Source: CAYURP01 sp964447175 | GTDB taxonomy: Bacteria > Zixibacteria > MSB-5A5 > SM23-73-2 | DNA: 12,173 bases | NCBI GenBank assembly: GCA_964447175.1 | Contig: CAYURP010000058.1 | Span: 1-12,173 of the forward strand | Direction of reading: 5' to 3' | Shown: one piece after another, positions 6,060 through 12,173 of the stretch | How the letters are laid out: every line of letters starts with the position of its first letter | Position numbering within the stretch: position 1 is the stretch's first letter | The notes under the pieces: generated by a model | What the model was told of the DNA's origin: nothing | The model's input: the letters and a program-made list of their open reading frames with translations, nothing else | Database searches by the model: none | Program-made: the position numbers and the translations under genes

Positions 6060-6401
6060 ATGAGATACAAAAGGAGTTCCCCTAAGCCGGAAGCTCTGGG
6101 TTTGATTTTATCCAAATCCATCAAGAGGTTAGGGATGGAAAAAAGACTGAAAGGTGAAGCTGTTATCCAGAACTGGGAAAAGGTTGTAGGACCAAAGATC
6201 GCCTTAAATGCAAGAGCAACAAGATTTTTCGACTCAAAACTTGTGGTGGAAGTTGAAAACCCGTCCTGGAGAAATGAGCTTATATTTTTAAAGGAGAAGA
6301 TATTAATTGGGCTGAATAAAAGTATAAACTCCAAGGTGGTTAAGGATATTTTATTTGTTAGTAAATCTGGAAAATCTTCCAAGTTAGGAACTTCATCTTG
6401 A
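6060..6401 (+). CDS. dciA: DciA-type helicase-loading protein (DUF721)
   Basis: Member of the DUF721 family, of which DciA is the studied example: it interacts with the replicative helicase DnaB and is needed for replication initiation in bacteria lacking DnaC or DnaI. The 113-residue protein shows the family pattern: Trp39 followed by VVGPKIALNARATRF at 42-56 and LVVEVENPSWRNEL at 61-74, then a helix and IN...VVKDILFV. The N-terminus is basic (MRYKRSSPKP) and the C-terminus is a Ser/Lys-rich tail. It lies in the interval where recF is often found, upstream of gyrB with a 39-bp gap, and probably shares a transcript with gyrB. No Shine-Dalgarno precedes the ATG, consistent with leaderless translation. 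Helicase interaction is family knowledge; no helicase gene is in view. Confidence 0.9.
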   Translation: MRYKRSSPKPEALGLILSKSIKRLGMEKRLKGEAVIQNWEKVVGPKIALNARATRFFDSKLVVEVENPSWRNELIFLKEKILIGLNKSINSKVVKDILFVSKSGKSSKLGTSS

Positions 6402-6440
6402 TTAGATTTATTCGAAAATAACCTGTCAGAGGAAATTAAT

Positions 6441-8372
6441 ATGGAAAAAGATACAGAGAAAACCGCAGTACTGAAAGGGCACCATTATGATGCTGCCACC
6501 ATCCAGGTGCTAAAAGGATTGGAGGCAGTCAGGCGTCGCCCCTCTATGTATATTGGCGATACCGGCACCAGAGGATTGCACCATCTGGTCCACGAGGTTG
6601 TGGATAACTCCGTGGATGAAGCCATGGCTGGTTTCTGCGATAATATAAAGGTTACTCTGAACAAGGATGGAAGCGTAACCGTTGAGGACAACGGAAGAGG
6701 AATTCCGGTTGACCTTCACCCCACCCAGAAAAAACCTGCCCTGGAGGTGGTTATGACCATGCTCCACGCTGGAGGTAAGTTCGACCACCGCACCTATAAA
6801 GTGGCAGGCGGTCTGCACGGTGTGGGGGTTTCTGTGGTCAATGCGCTGTCCGAATGGTGTGAGGTGGAAGTAACCAGGGATGGCAAGGTCTACTATCAAA
6901 AATATGAAAGAGGTAACCCGGCTTGCGAACTTAAACTCAAAGGGCAAAAAAAGCAGACCGGAACAAAAACCACATTCAAGCCTGACCCCGAGATATTTCC
7001 CAAGACCGATTTCAGCTTCGATGTTCTGTCTGCCAAGTTCAGGGAGCTGGCTTTCTTAAACAAGGATTTGAAAATATCAATCGAAGAAAAAAACACAGGG
7101 AAATCGAACAGCTTCAAATTCAAAGGTGGGCTCATCGCTTTTATAGAATATCTGAATGAGAACAAGGAGGTCTTGCACAAAAAGCCGGTCTATTTTCACT
7201 CTACCCGGGACACCACCGAGATAGAGATCGCCTTACAATATACAGGTGCCTATGCCGAGAATATCCTGTCTTATGTCAACAACATTCACACTCTGGAGGG
7301 GGGAACTCACCTGATAGGATTCAAAACCGCCTTGACCCGAAGCATTAACTTATATGCTCAGAAGAATAATCTGATTAAAAACTCAGACGTCTCCCTTTCG
7401 GGCGAGGATGTCAGGGAAGGTTTAACTGCTGTTCTGTCTATTAAGCTGCCTGACCCTCAATTCGAAGGCCAGACCAAAACCAAGCTGGGCAACTCGGAGG
7501 TCAGAGGGATTGTGGAATCAGTTTTGACCGAGAATCTATCTGACTTTTTTGAGGAAAATCCTCCGGTTGCGCGGAAGATTGTAGACAAATGCCTGAGTGC
7601 GGCTCAGTCACGCGAGGCAGCCAGAAAAGCCCGCGAGCTCACCCGAAGGAAAAGCGCACTGGAAAGTGCTGGACTGCCGGGCAAGTTAGCTGATTGCTCT
7701 CTGGACGATCCGGACCAGTGCGAAATCTACATCGTTGAAGGTGATTCGGCTGGTGGATCTGCCAAAATGGGCCGGGACAGAAGGTTTCAGGCGATTTTGC
7801 CCTTGAAGGGAAAGATATTGAATGTGGAAAAGGCACGTATGGATAGAGTTCTCTCCAATGAAGAAATCAGAACCATTATTACTGCCTTAGGTACCGGAAT
7901 AGGAACCGACGAGTTCGATATCTCCAAGAACAGGTATGGCAAGATCATAATTATGACCGATGCAGACGTGGACGGCTCCCATATCCGGACTCTGCTTTTA
8001 ACCTTTTTGTACCGTCACATGAGGGAGCTAATCGAGCAGGAAAAGGTCTACATTGCTCAACCGCCTCTTTACAGAGTTAAGAAAGGGAACTCAGAGTACT
8101 ATGCTTATTCAGATGAAGAACGCGATAAAGTGATAAAGAACATTGGCAAAGACGGAATATCTATTCAGAGATACAAAGGTTTAGGAGAGATGAACCCGGA
8201 CCAGCTCTGGAAGACCACTATGGATCCGGAGCGAAGGGTTCTTCTTCAGGTGACCTTAGAGGACGCAGCAGAGGCAGAGCACATCTTCTCTATTCTTATG
8301 GGTGATCAGGTGGAACCCAGGAGAAAATTCATCGAAGAAAATGCCAAGTACGTTAAGAATCTGGATGTCTGA
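6441..8372 (+). CDS. gyrB: DNA gyrase subunit B
   Basis: ATPase subunit of DNA gyrase, which introduces negative supercoils and relieves torsion ahead of forks. The 643 residues match the short GyrB form without the long insertion of many Proteobacteria. The GHKL ATPase domain shows HEVVDNSVDEA (Glu52, Asn56), VEDNGRGIPVD at 81-91 and GGLHGVGVS at 123-131; the transducer has QTKTKLG at 344-350. The Toprim domain has EGDSAGG at 433-439, PLKGKILNVEKAR and the metal-binding TDADVDG at 506-512. The tail has QRYKGLGEMNPDQLW and the final RRKFIEENA motif typical of GyrB. The start is supported by AGAGGA seven bases upstream. It is followed by gyrA after 97 bp. ParE is the alternative, but pairing with a GyrA-type partner favours GyrB. 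Confidence 0.98.
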   Translation: MEKDTEKTAVLKGHHYDAATIQVLKGLEAVRRRPSMYIGDTGTRGLHHLVHEVVDNSVDEAMAGFCDNIKVTLNKDGSVTVEDNGRGIPVDLHPTQKKPALEVVMTMLHAGGKFDHRTYKVAGGLHGVGVSVVNALSEWCEVEVTRDGKVYYQKYERGNPACELKLKGQKKQTGTKTTFKPDPEIFPKTDFSFDVLSAKFRELAFLNKDLKISIEEKNTGKSNSFKFKGGLIAFIEYLNENKEVLHKKPVYFHSTRDTTEIEIALQYTGAYAENILSYVNNIHTLEGGTHLIGFKTALTRSINLYAQKNNLIKNSDVSLSGEDVREGLTAVLSIKLPDPQFEGQTKTKLGNSEVRGIVESVLTENLSDFFEENPPVARKIVDKCLSAAQSREAARKARELTRRKSALESAGLPGKLADCSLDDPDQCEIYIVEGDSAGGSAKMGRDRRFQAILPLKGKILNVEKARMDRVLSNEEIRTIITALGTGIGTDEFDISKNRYGKIIIMTDADVDGSHIRTLLLTFLYRHMRELIEQEKVYIAQPPLYRVKKGNSEYYAYSDEERDKVIKNIGKDGISIQRYKGLGEMNPDQLWKTTMDPERRVLLQVTLEDAAEAEHIFSILMGDQVEPRRKFIEENAKYVKNLDV

Positions 8373-8431
8373 TTCTAAAGATCCAAACCCAGCTTCTGTT
8401 TTGAGTGAATTCCAATATACGGTCAATTAAA

Positions 8432-8459
8432 ATAACATAGTAGAAACATAGGGTATAAT
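8432..8459 (+). promoter_or_regulatory. Candidate gyrA promoter just upstream of the start codon
   Basis: A perfect -10 TATAAT (8454-8459) follows ATAACA (8432-8437, four of six consensus bases) by 16 bases. The expected start is about 8465-8467, leaving a leader of only three to five bases before ATG at 8470. There is only a weak GAG upstream and no real Shine-Dalgarno. This would let gyrA be transcribed separately from gyrB. Confidence 0.5.
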
Positions 8460-8469
8460 AATCGAGAAA

Positions 8470-10920
8470 ATGCTTCAAGATAAAGAAAAGATAATTCCGG
8501 TCTTTATCGAGGAGGAGATGAAATCCTCCTATATAGACTACGCCATGTCGGTGATTACCGCCCGTGCCCTGCCGGATGTGAGGGATGGGATGAAGCCCTC
8601 TAACCGCAGAATCCTGGTGGCGATGAACGATCTGAACCTCTCGCCGGGAAGGCCTCATCGCAAATGTGCTAAAATCTGCGGCGACACTTCAGGTAATTAT
8701 CACCCTCACGGCGAGCAGGTGGTCTACCCCACTATGGTCAGAATGGCTCAGGATTTCAACATGAGATATCCTCTGGTAGATGGGCAGGGGAACTTCGGCT
8801 CGATTGATGGTGACGCGCCGGCGGCTATGAGATATACTGAGGCAAGATTGGCTCCCCTGGCCATGGAGATTCTGGCTGATATGGATAAAAGAACAGTCAA
8901 CTTTCGACCCAACTACGATGAGACCCGGGAAGAACCGGTTGTCTTACCCGCAAAATTTCCCAACTTGATATGTAATGGCTCCTCTGGCATAGCTGTGGGA
9001 ATGGCCACCAATATCCCTCCGCATAATTTAGCCGAGGTGGTGGATGCCCTGATGGCATTGATCGATGATCCGGAAATGGATGAGGGCCTTCTCTTGGACT
9101 ATATTCCGGGACCCGATTTCCCCACCGGAGGGATCATATATGGCCGCAGAGGGATAATCGACGCCTACAAGACCGGTAGAGGTCGGATAGTTATGAGAGC
9201 CAGAGCCTGGGTCGAAAAACTAAAATCCGGCAAGGAAAACATAATAATATCTGAGATACCTTTTCAGATAAACAAGTCCAACCTGATAGAGAAGATCGCT
9301 GCCCTTGTCCGGGACAAAACCATTGAGGGGATTAGTGATTTAAGGGATGAATCGGACCGCGAGGGTATGAGGATAGTGATTGAGCTTCGGAGGGATGCGC
9401 CCGCTGAAATAATCCTGAATCAACTCTACAAGCATACCCAGATGCAGGATACATTTGGGGCAATACTTCTGGCATTAGTGGATGGCCAGCCTAAAATTCT
9501 CACTCTCAAAGAGGTTTTGACTCTCTTTCTGGATCACAGACACGTGGTCATAACCAGAAGAACAGAATTCGAATTAGCCCAGGCTGAAAAAAGAGCCCAT
9601 ATTCTGGAAGGCTTGAAAATAGCCTTAGACAACATTGATGCCATAATAAAGTTGATAAGAGCCTCGAAATCACCTGTGGAAGCCAAAGCTGGACTGATGA
9701 AGAAATTCAAACTATCAGAGATACAGGCACAGGCTATTCTGGATATGAGGCTTCAGAGGCTGACCCAGCTGGAAAGAAAAAAGGTGGAGGATGAGTACCT
9801 GGAGCTGATAAAGTTGATAGCTAAGCTCAAAGGCATCCTTGAAAGCAAAGCTCAGAGAATGCAGATAATAAAAGAGGAGCTTCTGGAGCTGAAGAAGAAA
9901 TACTCCGATCTCAGAAGGACCGAAATCAGAGAAGAGGAAGAGGAATTCACTATAGAGGATCTGATAGCTGAGGAGAATATGGTTATTACTGTCACTCACA
10001 ACGGATATATCAAGAGATTGGGAGTCGGATCATATAAGCGTCAGTCCCGCGGGGGCAGGGGCGTTATCGGCATTGAGACCAAGGAGCAGGATTTCGTGGA
10101 GCATCTTTTCATCGCCTCCACTCACGATTACATACTCTTTTTTACTGACAAGGGTCGGTGTTACTGGGTAAAAGTCTACGAAATCCCGCAGGGCGGGAGG
10201 CTAACTAAGGGCAAGCCCATTGTTAATCTTCTGGAGTTAAGGCCCGATGAGAATATATCCGCATTCGTGCCGGTGAGCAAATTCGATGAAAATCTCTTCG
10301 TGGTTATGGCAACCAGAAACGGGGTGATAAAAAAGACCTCGCTGTCTGCTTTCAGTAATCCCAGAAAGGTGGGCATAAATGCCATGGGCATTCCCGAGGA
10401 TGATCAACTAATAGAAGCTCGGATAACTGACGGAACCTGTGATATAGTATTGGGAACCAGAGAAGGGCAGGCTATCAGGTTCCCGGAAGACAAAGTTCGC
10501 TCTATGGGTAGATCAGCTTACGGTGTCCGGGGGATATCTCTGGGCAAAAAGGATCGGGTTGTGGGAATGGTAGTGATTAAAAGGGACACTACCTTACTGG
10601 TGGTTACTGAGAACGGGTACGGAAAAAGGTCAAGCGTATCGGATTACAGGATCACCAACCGAGGAGGCAAGGGTGTAATCAATGTGAGGGTTAGCGAGCG
10701 AAACGGCGAGGTGGTGGACATAAAGACAGTGGAAGATCAGGATGAGCTGATGCTTATCACCAGCAAGGGAATAATCATCAGACAGCCGGTCAAACAGATT
10801 AAAGTAATCGGCAGAAGCACCCAGGGAGTCAAGCTGATGAATTTGGACGCCGGAGACAAGGTCAAGGACGTGGCCCGGGTGATCAAAACAGAGGATGAGG
10901 AATCGGGGAATTCTAAGTAA
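8470..10920 (+). CDS. gyrA: DNA gyrase subunit A
   Basis: DNA-cleaving subunit of gyrase. The 816 residues follow the GyrA plan: breakage-reunion domain with YIDYAMSVI at 21-29, catalytic Arg121-Tyr122 in AAMRYTEARL, and a coiled-coil tower around 370-490; then a C-terminal beta-pinwheel from about 497 that wraps DNA. A GyrA-box-like QSRGGRG near 524-530 and a later NRGGKG blade mark it as GyrA rather than ParC. Residue numbers at the N-terminus match E. coli exactly, so the ATG is well supported. In the quinolone pocket GEQVVYP at 81-87, E. coli Ser83 is Gln and Asp87 is Pro. The acidic C-terminal tail is short. It lies 97 bp after gyrB with its own candidate promoter. The only topoisomerase pair in the window is this one. 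Confidence 0.97.
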   Translation: MLQDKEKIIPVFIEEEMKSSYIDYAMSVITARALPDVRDGMKPSNRRILVAMNDLNLSPGRPHRKCAKICGDTSGNYHPHGEQVVYPTMVRMAQDFNMRYPLVDGQGNFGSIDGDAPAAMRYTEARLAPLAMEILADMDKRTVNFRPNYDETREEPVVLPAKFPNLICNGSSGIAVGMATNIPPHNLAEVVDALMALIDDPEMDEGLLLDYIPGPDFPTGGIIYGRRGIIDAYKTGRGRIVMRARAWVEKLKSGKENIIISEIPFQINKSNLIEKIAALVRDKTIEGISDLRDESDREGMRIVIELRRDAPAEIILNQLYKHTQMQDTFGAILLALVDGQPKILTLKEVLTLFLDHRHVVITRRTEFELAQAEKRAHILEGLKIALDNIDAIIKLIRASKSPVEAKAGLMKKFKLSEIQAQAILDMRLQRLTQLERKKVEDEYLELIKLIAKLKGILESKAQRMQIIKEELLELKKKYSDLRRTEIREEEEEFTIEDLIAEENMVITVTHNGYIKRLGVGSYKRQSRGGRGVIGIETKEQDFVEHLFIASTHDYILFFTDKGRCYWVKVYEIPQGGRLTKGKPIVNLLELRPDENISAFVPVSKFDENLFVVMATRNGVIKKTSLSAFSNPRKVGINAMGIPEDDQLIEARITDGTCDIVLGTREGQAIRFPEDKVRSMGRSAYGVRGISLGKKDRVVGMVVIKRDTTLLVVTENGYGKRSSVSDYRITNRGGKGVINVRVSERNGEVVDIKTVEDQDELMLITSKGIIIRQPVKQIKVIGRSTQGVKLMNLDAGDKVKDVARVIKTEDEESGNSK

Positions 10921-10948
10921 AGAGTTTAGAGTTAAGAGTAGAGAGCTT
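10921..10948 (+). repeat. Degenerate 7-bp tandem repeat after gyrA
   Basis: Immediately after the gyrA stop codon four heptamers follow in register: AGAGTTT, AGAGTTA, AGAGTAG and AGAGCTT, with a weaker fifth unit AAAGCAA. AGAG is constant at the first four positions. The block is purine-rich on the plus strand. It occupies the first third of the 103-bp gyrA-arsM gap and no terminator hairpin is seen there. Confidence 0.55.
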
Positions 10949-11023
10949 AAAGCAAAAAGACGTTTAGATTCTGAGTGGATATCTAATGGTTAAATAAATC
11001 GCCATTGAACGTGGAGGTTTATA

Positions 11024-11782
11024 ATGAAGCACGAAAAAGAGGTTAAGAAATTTGTCAAGGATCGATACGGGAAGATTGCATCCCAAAAGGATTCCTGCTG
11101 TTCGTGCTGTGGCAGCCCTCCCGATATTGTGGAACAAGCAAAGTCTATGGGATACTCCGAAGAAGAGATCAAAAGCATCCCTACTGACGCTGTGATGGGA
11201 CTGGGTTGCGGTAATCCTATTGCCTTAGCAGAGTTGAAAGAGGGTGACACGGTTTTAGACCTGGGCTCAGGTGGCGGTCTGGACGTTTTCCTTGCTGCTA
11301 ACAAAGTCGGTAAAAAAGGTAAAGTCATCGGAGTGGATATGACTCCGGAGATGATTAAAAAAGCAAAAGAGAATGCCAGAAAAGCTGACTACAAAAACGT
11401 GGAGTTCAAGCTGGGCGAGATAGAAAACCTGCCTGTCGCGGACAATTCTGTGGACGTGATAATAAGCAACTGCGTAATTAATCTCTCACCGGATAAACTG
11501 GCTACTTTCAAGGAAGCATTCCGGGTTTTAAAGCCAAATGGAAGGATTCTCATATCCGATCTGGTGACTGAAGGAGAACTGCCTGACGAAGTTCGTAGAA
11601 GTTTCGATGCCTGGGCAGAATGCATAGCCGGAGCTTTACAAAAACAGGAATATCTGGATACCATTAAAAAAGCCGGCTTCAGGGATGTCAAGATCGTAGC
11701 CCAGCACAACTATGGCGAGCCTGGAATGGATGATAGGCTGGCAGGAAAAATCACCAGTGTTCGGGTGAAAGCATTTAAATAA
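11024..11782 (+). CDS. arsM: Arsenite S-adenosylmethionine methyltransferase (ArsM-like)
   Basis: Class I SAM-dependent methyltransferase of the ArsM/AS3MT family, which converts arsenite to methylated arsenicals in the cytosol. The 252 residues show an N-terminal cysteine cluster CCSCCG (Cys25, 26, 28, 29), GLGCGNPIALAELKEGD with Cys62, SAM motif DLGSGGGLD at 79-87, GVDMTPEM at 103-110, SNCVINLSPDK with Cys150 and ECIAGALQKQEY with Cys200. Cys62, Cys150 and Cys200 appear to match the three arsenic-binding cysteines of studied ArsM proteins. Start is supported by GGAGG six bases upstream. No arsR, arsB, acr3 or arsC is adjacent, which is unusual for a resistance operon; a 6-bp inverted repeat TTAGAT/ATCTAA at 10964-10986 is the only possible operator. 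Other metalloid substrates cannot be excluded. Confidence 0.9.
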   Translation: MKHEKEVKKFVKDRYGKIASQKDSCCSCCGSPPDIVEQAKSMGYSEEEIKSIPTDAVMGLGCGNPIALAELKEGDTVLDLGSGGGLDVFLAANKVGKKGKVIGVDMTPEMIKKAKENARKADYKNVEFKLGEIENLPVADNSVDVIISNCVINLSPDKLATFKEAFRVLKPNGRILISDLVTEGELPDEVRRSFDAWAECIAGALQKQEYLDTIKKAGFRDVKIVAQHNYGEPGMDDRLAGKITSVRVKAFK

Positions 11783-11886
11783 ATGCTCAAAGTCTGTTGG
11801 TCTTTATCCTTAACATTTCAACACAGATAACAGCATATGGCAATGATGTTACATTGTGTTAACTCACAAGTGATTTGAGTGAAAAT

Positions 11887-12173
11887 ATGGGTAAATACCT
11901 TTTTGTAATACTGATTATAATTTTCAATTCAATGTGGGGAAACACATATGCTCAAATAGGTTCTCTGATCCCTGGTTCTGCAAAGGGTATAGTTGCCGTA
12001 TCTATTGATGAAATAAAGAAATACGGGATAACCACGGGTTCACCAGAATTATGTGATAGCAGCTTGACCATGGATATTTTTGCCAACTCTGATTTAAAGC
12101 AGAAAATAGGTTCCATTGCTTCGGGTACTATTGTAAAATACCAAAGGCTTTCGGAGACAATTCATATACCGTA
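11887..12173 (+). CDS. Unidentified secreted protein (3' end beyond window)
   Basis: An open frame of 95 codons from ATG at 11887 to the window edge. It starts MGKYLFVILIIIFNSMWGN, a short basic start plus hydrophobic core, followed by TYA-QI, a good signal-peptidase I site after about residue 22, so export is likely. The mature part begins with GSLIPGSAKGIVAVSIDEIK and later has MDIFANSDLKQKIGSIASGTIVKYQRLSE, which resembles the start of bacterial SH3-like domains (short strand, paired residues, G-T-I-V-K), but too little is visible to name it. The Shine-Dalgarno is weak (GAGTG). The signal peptide and an open frame after a 104-bp gap make a real gene likely. The function is unknown. Confidence 0.7.
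   Translation, partial: MGKYLFVILIIIFNSMWGNTYAQIGSLIPGSAKGIVAVSIDEIKKYGITTGSPELCDSSLTMDIFANSDLKQKIGSIASGTIVKYQRLSETIHIP

Noticed and set aside
6026..6382. 118-codon open frame antisense to dciA
   Set aside because: It mirrors dciA codons, has no plausible start signal and no family resemblance; dciA on the other strand shows the DUF721 pattern.
6510..6947. 145-codon antisense frame inside gyrB
   Set aside because: Shadow of a highly conserved GyrB ATPase region; no independent support.
11020..11025. TATAAT overlapping the arsM ATG as another leaderless promoter
   Set aside because: A -10 here would place the transcript start inside the gene, and a good GGAGG Shine-Dalgarno precedes the ATG. 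Chance match.
11783..11830. Possible terminator after arsM
   Set aside because: Only a 4-bp AAAG/CTTT pairing and no T-run, so no terminator is supported.
1..12173. CRISPR arrays, insertion sequences, tRNA or rRNA genes, toxin-antitoxin or phage genes
   Set aside because: I looked for regularly spaced repeats, transposase-like frames and RNA gene signatures and saw none; the window is an ordinary origin and housekeeping locus with arsM added.

Overview
The window is the replication-origin neighbourhood of an uncultured-looking, diderm bacterium of moderate to low GC, with very AT-rich intergenic DNA. YidC has a large periplasmic domain (Gram-negative type), GyrB lacks the long insertion of many Proteobacteria, and the helicase loader is of the DciA type. 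Nothing fixes the phylum. The protein flavour, and a GyrA quinolone pocket that I recall from deep-branching or PVC/FCB-type lineages, suggest an FCB-like or candidate-phylum bacterium at low confidence.

Layout. On the minus strand, reading leftward from about 2410, there is a strong sigma70-like promoter and then rpmH (L34), rnpA (RNase P protein), yidD and yidC; yidC runs off the left edge. From 2410 to 3231 there is about 820 bp of AT-rich DNA with no credible gene. Its right half carries DnaA-box-like 9-mers, inverted and direct repeats and a tight dyad of two boxes just before dnaA; this is the candidate oriC. On the plus strand follow dnaA, an extremely AT-rich 223-bp gap, dnaN with a clear intrinsic terminator, dciA (DUF721), gyrB, gyrA, an arsM-type arsenite methyltransferase and the first 95 codons of an unidentified secreted protein that runs off the right edge.

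How it works together. DnaA binds and melts the origin, DciA assists DnaB helicase loading, DnaN clamps the polymerase and GyrA/GyrB remove positive supercoils. The leftward cluster supplies a ribosomal protein, RNase P protein and the membrane insertase. All genes point away from the 2.4-3.2 kb region, so they would be co-directional with forks leaving a bidirectional origin there. recF, often found between dnaN and gyrB, is absent, and dciA lies in that interval.

The most interesting signals are regulatory: an identical 12-mer containing TATAAT just upstream of dnaN and dciA (with a 9-base match before gyrA), placed so that dciA and gyrA transcripts would be leaderless or nearly so; an oriC dominated by TTTTCCACA-type boxes; and a GyrA with Gln83/Pro87 in place of the quinolone-binding Ser/Asp. 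I saw no mobile element, CRISPR array, tRNA, rRNA or defence system.
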